NCBI GenBank assembly: GCA_026419705.1
Contig: JANZYY010000093.1
Span: 1 to 9,332 of the forward strand
Direction: 5' to 3'
Length of the DNA stretch: 9,332 nt
DNA from: Fischerella sp.
Lineage (GTDB): Bacteria; Cyanobacteriota; Cyanobacteriia; Cyanobacteriales; Nostocaceae
The position numbers and the translations under genes were made by a program. The notes beneath the pieces are model-generated. The model did no database searches. It was not told the origin of the DNA and saw nothing but the letters and a program-made list of their open reading frames with translations. This document shows positions 1-6,448 of this stretch, in pieces. Every line of letters starts with the position of its first letter. Position 1 is the stretch's first letter.

Positions 1-13
1 GTATAAGAGACAG
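1..13. other. Probable residual Nextera/Tn5 mosaic-end adapter at contig edge
   Basis: The first 13 bases, GTATAAGAGACAG, are identical to the last 13 bases of the 19-bp Tn5 mosaic end used in tagmentation libraries. The cobalamin gene read on the minus strand follows its family up to the alanine encoded at 14-16. It then turns into Leu-Ser-Leu-Ile, which is just the translation of the adapter. The bases are therefore probably not genomic, and the true contig begins at 14. Confidence 0.85.
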
Positions 14-526
14 TGCCACAGCTGCGCTGACACCAGTCCAGTCACCTTCACCGCGACGCCAACCGAAGGGAACCCCCAGCATATCTACAGCTGGGAGTCC
101 CAAACCAGTGGAAGCACCAGTTAATATCGGTGTGGCATTAAGTTGTAAAGCTATCAACCTCGCTAATTGATCTGCACCACCTTGATGTCCGCTGCACAAG
201 CTAATGACAAAACGTCCGGTCTCATCCACTACCACTACTGCCGGATCGGTAGATTTGTGTTGTAACAACGGGCCAATCAGTCGCACTACTGCACCAGTCG
301 CCAAACAAAAGACAAAAGCGCGGTGTGTCTGCCACAGGTTAGCTATGTGGTTTTTGAGAGAACCTGTGTAAAATGACGCAATTAAATTTTCTTGTTCTGT
401 ATTTTCCCTTAAAGATGCCGGAACCCAGCAGGTTGCAGCCTGATTTTGGCAAAGAACTTGTAGTATTTTTGCACCCGTGGGAGTGGTGGCGATGAGAGCG
501 ATCGGAGAAAATTCAGCTAAAAGCAA
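1..526 (-). CDS. cobJ: Cobalamin biosynthesis CbiG-domain protein, probably the N-terminus of a CbiG-CobJ fusion (partial)
   Basis: This is the N-terminal part of a corrin-ring enzyme of the anaerobic-type B12 pathway. CbiG opens the ring-A lactone of cobalt-precorrin-5A, and in many cyanobacteria this domain is fused to the CobJ/CbiH C17-methyltransferase. About 171 genuine residues are visible. They include ATGAVVR (76-82), a DPAVVVVDE...SGH segment (94-114) and GWRRGEGDWTGVS (155-167), the last being the form I associate with the cyanobacterial fusion. I chose the TTG at 524-526 because an in-frame TAA lies two codons upstream, the protein then begins MLLAEFSPIALIATTP as family members do, and an AGG lies about ten bases upstream. 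The protein should act in the cytoplasm. The 3' end is missing, so the CobJ half is inferred; a stand-alone CbiG is the alternative. The last four residues at the window edge derive from adapter. Confidence 0.85.
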   Translation of the reverse strand, partial: MLLAEFSPIALIATTPTGAKILQVLCQNQAATCWVPASLRENTEQENLIASFYTGSLKNHIANLWQTHRAFVFCLATGAVVRLIGPLLQHKSTDPAVVVVDETGRFVISLCSGHQGGADQLARLIALQLNATPILTGASTGLGLPAVDMLGVPFGWRRGEGDWTGVSAAVALSLI

Positions 527-747
527 TTTGGATTACCTATTGGCTGACAAACTGGGGCAGTGCTGCCAATTAATGATTCTCTCACGCCATCACCACGGAT
601 GATATTCTGAAGGCGATTTTCTCATCCCTCAAGGCTACAACAGGTCATTTTTTGTCTACCTGTTCCTTTGATGGTGGTTGGGGATTTGGATCTAGCGTGT
701 CTATGTGGTTCGTTTTTATTTCTGACACGGAGGGCGCATCTTCATAC

Positions 748-854
748 AGAATTGGTATAAGTTCTATCCAATTGCGATCGCCAAGAGTTATCAGAATTCA
801 CAATGCTAAACATGTATTGATTGCGATACTTTTGTGGAGAGTTATACCAATTCT
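748..854. repeat. Spaced 13-bp inverted repeat, MITE-like outline
   Basis: AGAATTGGTATAA at 748-760 is matched perfectly by TTATACCAATTCT at 842-854, outlining a 107-bp unit that contains a HIP1 octamer. The ends do not extend further and I see no clear target-site duplication. It could be a small non-autonomous element or one of the dispersed repeats common in filamentous cyanobacteria. Confidence 0.5.
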
Positions 855-878
855 CAGAATTAGAACTATATGTGGTTA

Positions 879-904
879 GTAGTAAGCACTTAAGTGCTTA
901 CTAC
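879..904. repeat. 26-bp perfect palindrome, REP-like; possible terminator
   Basis: Two 13-base arms (GTAGTAAGCACTT at 879-891 and its exact complement at 892-904) meet without a loop. The palindrome lies about 95 bp beyond the stop codon of the minus-strand gene at 999-2747, so it may fold in that transcript and end or stabilise it. No T-run follows on the minus strand, so this is not a classical intrinsic terminator. Confidence 0.7.
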
Positions 905-998
905 AAGCCAAGAATATTTGCAATTCAAATTTTCTCCAAAAAAACTCGGTTCAGGTTTCTTGGAGAAAGTCGTAATGCATTCAATTTAAAACCCTATA

Positions 999-2747
999 TT
1001 ATTTTCTCGTACCAAACATCTGTGAGGGGTTTTTTGGTTGCTTGGAATGGGATTGAGAATCTTGAAACTGCTCCTGTGGAGGTTGCTGGAGGCTTTCTGT
1101 AGCATTTTGGGGAATGCTTTTGATAGCTCCCCGATAAATCAGTGCTCCCACCGTTTCTAGCCGAAAACCCCAACCTTTTGGTAAATTTTCATCGCCGTCG
1201 TTTTGTCCCAAATCTACGTAAATACGCGGTGGTACAAAGTATTTTAATTCGCTTTCACCTACCAAAGCGTCTGCTTTTTCAACGATCGCATCGAAAGTAC
1301 GATCAAATTCTTCGTAACTGTTGTACTGCTGTTGCAATTGTGCTTTTACAAATTCCATAAATTGGCGAACAGCCGGCAATCTGGGATCTTCTTGAGGTTG
1401 AGGACTGGGTTGTTGAGGAGAAGTCGGATTACTATTCGCACCTTTTTTTGCAGGAACAGAAGGATTTTCAGGCAAAGGTCGAGGTATAGGCATTGGCCCG
1501 GGTACAGGTTGAGGACTAGGGATGCCAATACCCAATTGCCTGAGAATCAAAGGCTCCAGATATCCAAACATTTTTACTTGCGCTTGGATGATTTTGGGAT
1601 TGTTCGTTGCATGGGTGCGTGGAAGCAATGTGCGGAAAGCGCGGCGAAGTACTTGGGATAGTTTAAAAGGAGGAAAGGGGATACTGTTGGGGTCAATTGT
1701 TTGTCCATGCTGAGCCATTAGCATATCTAAAGGTGGCAAATCAGCTGGTACTACTGGCATCTGAATATTAAAGGCTTTAAATTGCGGGTTTTCGCTTTTG
1801 AAGCTGAGAATATTTTCGCGTCTGCTATTCTGGTATTCTTGGAGTTTGAGTATCTCCACTGCCTTATCTTCATCGCCATCCAACAACAAAGTCAAACCCT
1901 GCTTGTTAAAAGGATAAACAGGTGTATTTAAACTGATATAAATAAATTCAGCGCAATAAGCTGTATTTTCTGGACGATAAAAGAATTCTAGTGCTTCTTG
2001 GGAACCAAGACTAGCAAGAGCACAATTTTTCAAAAACTCTTTGAGCGTAGGGCGATCGCAAACACGAGTAGGATCGCCGCCATTAAAATCGTTGGCGGCA
2101 AATTGAACAAACGGGTTGATCAACGCCATCCAGCAGATGATGCTGTCGGTGTAGCCACGAGATTGCTCTTTAGTGACAAAATCAGGAAAAACCAGACGTT
2201 GAGCCACAGCAACGAAGCCATTGTCTCCATACATCCCATTGTGGTAACTGTCTGGTTCGTTAAAGCTAGCAAATGTTTTCTCTCCTGTAAACCGTTGTGC
2301 TGGTAAAATCGCCCCTGAGTGATGTCCCTCGTTTTTGATGAAAATTTCCATCAAATCATACTGTTCTTGCTCGTTGGGAGGCCAGCGCAAATCAATAATT
2401 CTGCCGTAGCGGTCTCTGTGGTATTGATAAGTGCAGACCAAAAGACCATATGCATCTAGAAACTTCAAAATATCCTCGTGTCCGGAGATTGTGTTTCCTT
2501 GAGGATCGTAAATTTGCTGTTCGTCGGAAATACCAATAAACCCTGGAACTTTGATAGTTTCAACATTCAGCAGTGTCTCATCATCCACTAAAACCAGCTT
2601 GTGGAATAATTGCCTTATATCTTTTACTGCCAAACTGCCGCGATCGTCTGGGCCCTTGATGCTATTGAAAATATTTAAATCTACTTCATCAGGCGATCGC
2701 AACGGCAGGCGATCGCTGGCTGCTAGGAAAGTATTATTTTCGCTCAT
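999..2747 (-). CDS. Conserved-type hypothetical protein, 582 aa, with proline-rich linker
   Basis: I do not recognise the family. The ATG at 2745-2747 is preferred because AGAAG lies about seven bases upstream; an in-frame TTG 39 bases earlier (2786) would add 13 atypical residues. There is no signal peptide or membrane segment, so a cytoplasmic protein is likely. Counting from this ATG, a compact mixed alpha/beta region spans about 1-400. It includes EGHHSG (140-145) and AYCAEFIY (263-270), which faintly recall the His-then-Cys order of permuted papain-like (YiiX/NlpC-type) peptidases; this is speculative. A linker at about 410-455 is rich in Pro, Ser and Gln, followed by a predicted helical stretch and the motif KGWGFRLETVGALIYRGA (524-541). 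The C-terminal 40 residues are rich in Gln and Ser. It is divergent from the lipoprotein at 3031 and has its own promoter-like region. Confidence 0.85.
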   Translation of the reverse strand: MSENNTFLAASDRLPLRSPDEVDLNIFNSIKGPDDRGSLAVKDIRQLFHKLVLVDDETLLNVETIKVPGFIGISDEQQIYDPQGNTISGHEDILKFLDAYGLLVCTYQYHRDRYGRIIDLRWPPNEQEQYDLMEIFIKNEGHHSGAILPAQRFTGEKTFASFNEPDSYHNGMYGDNGFVAVAQRLVFPDFVTKEQSRGYTDSIICWMALINPFVQFAANDFNGGDPTRVCDRPTLKEFLKNCALASLGSQEALEFFYRPENTAYCAEFIYISLNTPVYPFNKQGLTLLLDGDEDKAVEILKLQEYQNSRRENILSFKSENPQFKAFNIQMPVVPADLPPLDMLMAQHGQTIDPNSIPFPPFKLSQVLRRAFRTLLPRTHATNNPKIIQAQVKMFGYLEPLILRQLGIGIPSPQPVPGPMPIPRPLPENPSVPAKKGANSNPTSPQQPSPQPQEDPRLPAVRQFMEFVKAQLQQQYNSYEEFDRTFDAIVEKADALVGESELKYFVPPRIYVDLGQNDGDENLPKGWGFRLETVGALIYRGAIKSIPQNATESLQQPPQEQFQDSQSHSKQPKNPSQMFGTRK

Positions 2748-2768
2748 ATACGCACTTCTATTTGAGTA

Positions 2769-2774
2769 TTTATA
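2769..2774 (-). promoter_or_regulatory. Putative -10 box for the 999-2747 gene
   Basis: On the minus strand TATAAA, preceded by TGG (extended -10 like), lies 21 bases before the ATG at 2747. The -35 position is weak. The placement suits a promoter with a short leader, but only the -10 match supports it. Confidence 0.4.
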
Positions 2775-2795
2775 CCATGCTTGCAAAGGCAGTGG

Positions 2796-2810
2796 TATGT
2801 ACTTTACATA
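2796..2810. promoter_or_regulatory. Compact inverted repeat TATGTA-N3-TACATA upstream of the 999-2747 gene
   Basis: A perfect 6-bp inverted repeat with a 3-base spacer sits about 20 bp upstream of the putative -10, overlapping where a -35 region would be. This suits an operator for a dimeric regulator. It is not an NtcA site: the GTA/TAC half-sites there are 7, not 8, bases apart. Confidence 0.35.
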
Positions 2811-2828
2811 ACCATTTGTTTGATGGTG

Positions 2829-2913
2829 GCAGATCTTTTATCTGTTGCTAGCTCGTCGCTATTTTTTATACTTGTATTTTTTCATACTCACACTGTTTGT
2901 GCAAGAGATCTGC
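2829..2913. repeat. Spaced inverted repeat GCAGATCT / AGATCTGC
   Basis: GCAGATCT at 2829-2836 pairs perfectly with AGATCTGC at 2906-2913 in the divergent intergenic region. The 69-base spacer is AT-rich. The significance is unknown. Confidence 0.35.
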
Positions 2914-2968
2914 TAAATATCAACACGCCTAGTTCCTAGTTGATGGAAGTGTCAAATTATCGAAACAC

Positions 2969-2996
2969 TAACCAAAATTACTGAATCTTTGGTTAC
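2969..2996. promoter_or_regulatory. Inverted repeat TAACCAAA-N11-TTTGGTTA upstream of the lipoprotein gene
   Basis: A perfect 8-bp inverted repeat with an 11-base spacer ends 34 bp before the ATG of the lipoprotein gene. The half-site spacing fits binding of a dimer on one face of the helix, and the position overlaps the expected promoter. It could equally form a weak hairpin in a longer transcript. Confidence 0.45.
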
Positions 2997-3030
2997 TATT
3001 ATTTGGATTTTATTCAGTAGTAAGGTGTAA

Positions 3031-3507
3031 ATGTCTGTTAGGCTTAGATATAACGTCATTTTTCCTATTAGCCTAGGTATAACTTTTTTGCTGGTTGGTT
3101 GCAACGACAGCAAAGCGTCCCAATGCCAGCAACTAATAGGTGCCGTGAATGAGGGGAATTCTCTTCTAGAGACGAATAAAGCTACTCAGGTGTCAACAAG
3201 TTTGAAGCTAGCTCAGGATTTGGAAGTTGTTACCAAAAAGATTGAGGAACTAAACTTAAAAGATCCCAAACTCAAAGACTTTCAAACCCGCTTTGTGAAG
3301 GTGTTTACAACTCTCGCTCAAAACATCAACAAGGCAGGTAAGGCTCTTGGCGCAGCAAAGACAGCAAAAGCTACAGCATCAGGTAGAGAGAGGATACAAA
3401 AGGCTAGAGATGAAATCGACACAGCCCTGAAAGCAGCCGAAATAGCAGGCAAGCAATTAGATGTTTTTGCTACACAGGTGAATAAGTATTGCAACCAGCT
3501 TGAATAG
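3031..3507 (+). CDS. Small predicted lipoprotein, mostly alpha-helical
   Basis: A 158-residue protein begins with a lipoprotein signal peptide: basic N-terminus (RLR), hydrophobic core and the lipobox LVGC, with C24 as the lipidated residue. The mature part is charged and Ala/Lys/Glu-rich, predicted to form long amphipathic helices (about 45-150). Two further cysteines near its ends (C32 and C154) could form a disulphide in the periplasm. It resembles uncharacterised short lipoproteins of heterocystous cyanobacteria as I remember them; no function can be assigned. AAGGTG at 3022-3027 supplies a good ribosome-binding site five bases... before the ATG region. The gene stands alone, divergent from the 582-residue protein, with an 8-bp inverted repeat just upstream. 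Membrane anchoring follows from the lipobox; which membrane is not certain. Confidence 0.88.
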   Translation: MSVRLRYNVIFPISLGITFLLVGCNDSKASQCQQLIGAVNEGNSLLETNKATQVSTSLKLAQDLEVVTKKIEELNLKDPKLKDFQTRFVKVFTTLAQNINKAGKALGAAKTAKATASGRERIQKARDEIDTALKAAEIAGKQLDVFATQVNKYCNQLE

Positions 3508-3714
3508 TGCATCATTGTAATTTCTAAAACACCAATTCAGTCATCTTCAAAGGGAAAGGGGTAACGGGTATAGGGCATGCCAAGAAAACCAATTCCCAAT
3601 TCCCCACTTCCGGCTCTCCCGTTCTCTAAGTCAGAAAATAAGTAACTTTTATAACATTTTTATACGAAACGACCCTGATTTCAATCTATTCTTTTTGTCA
3701 AAATAAATATATAT
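3508..3714. other. Short AT-rich gap with no gene seen
   Basis: The stretch contains purine- and pyrimidine-rich runs (for example around 3549-3575 and 3590-3605) and a very AT-rich segment before the porin remnant. AACGGG near 3563 and CCCGTT near 3618 could pair over a long loop, but no clear terminator is seen for the lipoprotein gene. Confidence 0.4.
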
Positions 3715-4590
3715 GTGAGTAAATAATAATACAATAAGCGATATCAGCCTGCTAATAGTGGGAGTGTTAGCAACAGGACAAGCATCTCGGGCGAAATTAT
3801 CAGAGCAGGCACAATTTCAGCCAGTTTGGTTACTGCAGGAGTCATTACAAGCTCGGGCTAATCTGGTTACTTCAGTGCCAGAAATTACACCACCTGAGTT
3901 TATTGGATTCAAGTTATTTCGATTTCAAAAAAAAGTATCTAAATATACTTCAAAATCAAGATAAAGTTAAATTCCAACATTCTTCTGTTTTGGTAGGGGA
4001 AGTACAGCCAGTAAAAGAAATCGAAAAGGTCGAAAAAGAAGTTGTAAAAGTGGGACGAGAAGATACTTCCTTGACTTTTCCCACTTCCCCAAGCTCAGAT
4101 CGTCAGATATCTCAAGTTACATCCGTGTCGCAACTTGATGATGTGCAATCCTCTGACTGAGCTTTTGGTGCTTTGCAATCTCTGGTAAAAGGCTATGACT
4201 ATATAGCCGGATATCCCAACAGCGCTTTTTTAGGCAACCATGCTAACCATGCAATCAATCGTTATGAATTTGCAGCTGGGTTGGCAGCTTGTCTAGAAAA
4301 AATTAACAAATTGATAGCGAACAACTCGTGGTGTTAATCCCTAAGAAGGTGCTGGCGAAGGAGCAATTTCTTTATTTGGTCAGCGTAACCCCATTTTGGC
4401 AATTGGCAACGGTACGAGTGGTGTAGGATTTGACTGGCAGATTAGCGATCGCGTCAGCTTACAAGCTATTTATAGTGCCGAAATTTCCAGTTTTCCAGGT
4501 AATATCAACCTCAGGGCAATGGTAAGCGGTAGATATACCACAGGTGCTCAACTGACTTTGGCACCTACCAGTAATACCTACCAGTAATAT
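3715..4590 (+). pseudogene. Decayed SLH-domain cyanobacterial porin (OprB-like)
   Basis: This is the wreck of an outer-membrane porin of the cyanobacterial type: an N-terminal SLH domain that binds the cell wall, a coiled coil and a C-terminal beta-barrel. Three pieces lie in three frames. Piece one (about 3740-3900) has a signal-peptide-like core, LLIVGVLATGQASRA; a GTG-AGT-AAA at 3715 could be the old MSK start but is followed by stops. Piece two (about 3972-4334) carries the SLH hallmark: QVTSVSQLDDVQSSD, then TGA at 4158-4160 where the family has Trp, then AFGALQSLVKGYDYIAGYPN and YEFAAGLAACLEKIN. Piece three (4345-4590) has SLFGQRNP and GVGFDWQISDRVSLQA, a barrel segment near the C-terminal half. 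Most of the coiled coil and barrel is missing, since intact relatives exceed 500 residues. A 13-bp duplication closes the last piece. It cannot make a working porin. Confidence 0.85.
4563..4588 (+). repeat. 13-bp tandem duplication in the porin remnant
   Basis: ACCTACCAGTAAT occurs twice head to tail (4563-4575 and 4576-4588). Removing one copy restores a family-like LAPTSNIDV reading. The extra 13 bases shift the frame and create the TAA at 4585-4587, so this looks like a recent slippage mutation in an already damaged gene. Confidence 0.75.
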
Positions 4591-4844
4591 TGATGTATAG
4601 CGATCGCAATGGTGGCGAAAGTCCCACAGTCTTTGATTTCAAGTCGGAGTTCCCAGGTCAGCCAACCGTAACATCCTAATAAAATGACCAATAGCTCCTC
4701 AGTGAGATTGACGGTTAAAGTACCTGCGGATGCAAAACTCGTCACTTCCAGCATTACTGCACCCACTACAAGCGATAGCAGCAAACTTCCCACTCCTCCT
4801 CCACGCCACATCCTACAACGGAAAAAACCTCCGCAACGCAGTGG

Positions 4845-4964
4845 ACCCCTCTCCCACTCCTCCTACTCTCTCCAGTCCTTCCACATCTTTTATTTCCACT
4901 ACTTCTTCTATATCTCCCACTTCCCCCACCCTTCCACTCTCCCCCTCCCCCCATCCCCCCCTCT
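4845..4964 (+). repeat. Polypyrimidine (C/T-rich) low-complexity tract
   Basis: About 120 bases consist almost entirely of C and T with scattered A, with repeated short units such as TCCCACT, TCTCCC and CCCCCT. It resembles an expanded and diverged short tandem repeat of the kind found between genes in heterocystous cyanobacteria. Confidence 0.6.
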
Positions 4965-4980
4965 GGCCATCTCCCACACC

Positions 4981-5133
4981 CAACATGGAATTCAGTAGCG
5001 GTACTTCCTTTACAGGAAATTCAACAGTTTTTAACCTTGCAGCCATTTGCTTACGAGATTGTGCGATCTGCCGTACTAAAGAAGAATCTAGACCTAAAAG
5101 AGCGATCGATCCCCGTAGCCGAGTCTTACTGCG
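4981..5133 (-). pseudogene. Protein-like fragment of unknown origin
   Basis: On the minus strand, 51 codons after an in-frame TAA (5134-5136) read like a genuine protein, including GSIALLGLDSSLVRQIAQSR, then KQMAARLKTVEFPVKEVPLL. The frame then runs into the polypurine complement of the low-complexity tract and becomes Gly/Arg-rich. No start codon with a ribosome-binding site precedes the fragment except the internal ATG at 5044-5046. I do not recognise the family. It may be a gene remnant joined to the repeat by rearrangement, or chance. Confidence 0.3.
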
Positions 5134-5137
5134 TTAA

Positions 5138-5551
5138 GAATTCATTTGTTTCTGGAACATGACCACGACAAGATGAAATCTATAACTGTAGCCATAGCCA
5201 TATCTGGGAAAGTGCTTCTCCACCACACAAAGCATGCTGAGTTTGTAACAAGGGCTTTAGTCCTTAGAGTCGGTATTAAACAGAGCTAAAGCTCTGACTA
5301 CGAACTTCGTATCATCTGGCAAAGTTACCGTGGTGGACTAGTAGCTGATTTTGTGGTTATGGCTATACTAGGTGATTAATAGACCTACCTTCCTAGCAGC
5401 ACCAGCACACATATTTCAGATTGTATGAAACTGATTTTCTAGCTTTAGCGACAATCACAGTTAGATTTTAGTTGTTTGATTCGTCAATCAACTGGATTCA
5501 CCAACAGAGGGAATACACAATCATTCACACACTTGTTCTAAGGAAGCAGTG
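5138..5551. other. Intergenic region upstream of the DUF1361 gene
   Basis: No gene is seen. The left half holds the nested hairpin repeat at 5194-5366. The right half is AT-rich leader for the next gene, with a small hairpin TTGATT-CGTC-AATCAA at 5476-5491. No clear -35/-10 pair was identified. Confidence 0.5.
5194..5366. repeat. Nested inverted repeat with three internal hairpins, REP/MITE-like
   Basis: Outer arms ATAGCCATA (5194-5202) and TATGGCTAT (5358-5366) and inner arms CCACCAC (5220-5226) and GTGGTGG (5330-5336) are perfect inverted repeats at nearly symmetrical spacing. The core holds three tight hairpins: AAGGGCTTTAGTCCTT (5250-5265, one G-T pair), CAGAGCTAAAGCTCTG (5281-5296) and TACGAACTTCGTA (5299-5311). 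The GGGCTTTAGTCC and ACTACGAAC phrases belong to a dispersed hairpin repeat family I recall from Nostoc-like genomes. No open frame is present. Confidence 0.65.
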
Positions 5552-6232
5552 ATGAAAGCAGAACTGATCGAATTAATAGCCAGGGTAATACCGGTTTTGC
5601 AAATCAACATGCGTTGGATGACTTGGAATTTATTTCTGGCATTTATACCCTTGGCTTTGAGTGTTTGGTTGTTTCGCATTAAACGCGGACGCTCTTGGGT
5701 TTGGTGGCTGGGATTTTTAGTTTTCTATGCTTTTTTACCGAATGCACCTTATTTGTTAACTGATGTGATTCACCTGATTAATGATGTCCGTACAATTCAA
5801 TCTGTGTGGATGATTACCTTAGTGCTAATTCCTTTGTATGTGCTGGTCATTCTGGCTGGTTTTGAAGCCTACGTCATATCTTTAATTAATCTGGGATACT
5901 ACTTGCATCGCATAGGCAAGAGTCAATGGATTTTCTGGGTAGAGATGATTACTCATGCTTTATGTGCTGTTGGTATTTATTGGGGTAGGTTCTTGCGTTT
6001 TAACAGTTGGGATTTTGTCACTCAACCAGATGCTTTACTAACTAGAGGTATAGAAGAAATTTTAGGCAAGCAACCTCTAGTAATTATTGCGATTACTTTT
6101 GGTATACTTGTTGGTTTGTACTGGTTGATGAAACGAGTAACTTTAGGTTTTGTTAGGGAAGGAAACAAGGATATAGCCATTAACTCATCACCGGTCAATT
6201 CCAATACTCGTAAGGCAGGTGAATTCAGATAA
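5552..6232 (+). CDS. DUF1361 family integral membrane protein
   Basis: A 226-residue polytopic membrane protein. I use the ATG at 5552 because AGGAAG at 5541-5546 lies five bases upstream; a GTG immediately before it (5549) is too close to that site. About five to six hydrophobic segments are visible (roughly 24-42, 48-64, 86-112, 127-145, 174-193). Family marks are FLPNAPYLLTDVIHL (61-75) and GIYWGRFLRFNSWD (141-154), which match the conserved PNAPYL and GRFLRWNSWD patterns of DUF1361. The function of the family is unknown to me; the conserved charged and aromatic residues near the membrane surface suggest a binding or catalytic site, but that is inference. The hydrophilic C-terminal tail (about 204-226) is Asn/Ser-rich. 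The gene is monocistronic, flanked by repeat-filled gaps. Confidence 0.9.
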   Translation: MKAELIELIARVIPVLQINMRWMTWNLFLAFIPLALSVWLFRIKRGRSWVWWLGFLVFYAFLPNAPYLLTDVIHLINDVRTIQSVWMITLVLIPLYVLVILAGFEAYVISLINLGYYLHRIGKSQWIFWVEMITHALCAVGIYWGRFLRFNSWDFVTQPDALLTRGIEEILGKQPLVIIAITFGILVGLYWLMKRVTLGFVREGNKDIAINSSPVNSNTRKAGEFR

Positions 6233-6246
6233 ATAAACTTGTTTAT
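6233..6246 (+). terminator. Small hairpin at the DUF1361 stop codon
   Basis: ATAAAC-TT-GTTTAT forms a 6-bp stem right after the stop codon. It is AT-rich and has no following T-run, so terminator activity is doubtful. Confidence 0.25.
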
Positions 6247-6356
6247 CGTGGAGACTGTTAGTGGTTGATAGTTGCTGCTTAGTGGTAAAAACAACCAATA
6301 ACTAATAGTATTTCTCCTAGCATTTCTCTAAATGTTTGATACAGATGATTCTCTAT

Positions 6357-6390
6357 AGTCCCTCTTTGTAAGGGGGGGTGGGGGGAATCT
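6357..6390. repeat. G-rich dispersed repeat with hairpin arm
   Basis: AGTCCCTC is followed by TTTGTA and then runs of seven and six G separated by one T (6372-6385). The C-rich and G-rich arms can pair (CCCTC with the G run), and the G run itself could support quadruplex formation. The phrase resembles a common intergenic repeat of cyanobacteria ending in GGGGGGATC or similar. Confidence 0.5.
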
Positions 6391-6448
6391 ACCTTTCCCC
6401 ACTGTCAGAGAGGACATAAGATAGGTATTTTTTTATCAAAACAAAAAG

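Larger units (their letters stand above)
527..998. other. Non-coding gap between two minus-strand genes, repeat-bearing
   Basis: I see no convincing gene in this 472-bp stretch: short open frames exist but none reads like a protein. It holds a weak hairpin (AACAGGT at 639-645 with ACCTGTT at 658-664), a HIP1 octamer at 774-781, a spaced 13-bp inverted repeat (748-760 with 842-854) and a 26-bp perfect palindrome at 879-904. Although a cobalamin gene lies just downstream on the minus strand, I could not find a B12-box-like motif that would support a cobalamin riboswitch. Confidence 0.6.
4591..5140. other. Scrambled low-complexity region downstream of the porin remnant
   Basis: No intact gene is supported. 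On the plus strand there is a short protein-like piece SDRNGGESPTVFDF (about 4599-4640) ending in two stops at 4677-4682. Then a separate frame from 4684 reads SVRLTVKVPADAKL, which faintly resembles the start of TIGR03000-type domains. Both fade into a C/T-rich tract at 4845-4964. Open frames across this tract are explained by the absence of purines, hence of stop codons, and not by selection for protein. Confidence 0.45.

Noticed and set aside
527..700. Cobalamin riboswitch upstream of the cobalamin gene
   Set aside because: A GCACTGCCCC word is present on the minus strand, but no B12 box or the expected conserved core could be found.
652..1102. Short plus-strand open frames in the first gap
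   Set aside because: They cross the palindrome and the end of the minus-strand gene, lack ribosome-binding sites and do not read like proteins.
2784..2786. TTG start giving a 595-residue version of the 582-residue protein
   Set aside because: The ATG at 2747 has a better-placed AGAAG, and the putative -10 box lies between the two starts.
2796..2810. NtcA binding site
   Set aside because: The GTA and TAC half-sites are separated by 7 bases instead of the required 8.
4578..5046. Minus-strand Gly/Arg-rich open frames over the pyrimidine tract
   Set aside because: They are the complement of the low-complexity tract; only the part beyond it (4981-5133) looks protein-like.
4730..5137. Plus-strand 135-codon open frame
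   Set aside because: It is open because the tract is almost free of purines; the Pro/Ser/Thr-rich translation follows from the base composition and the remainder is not protein-like.
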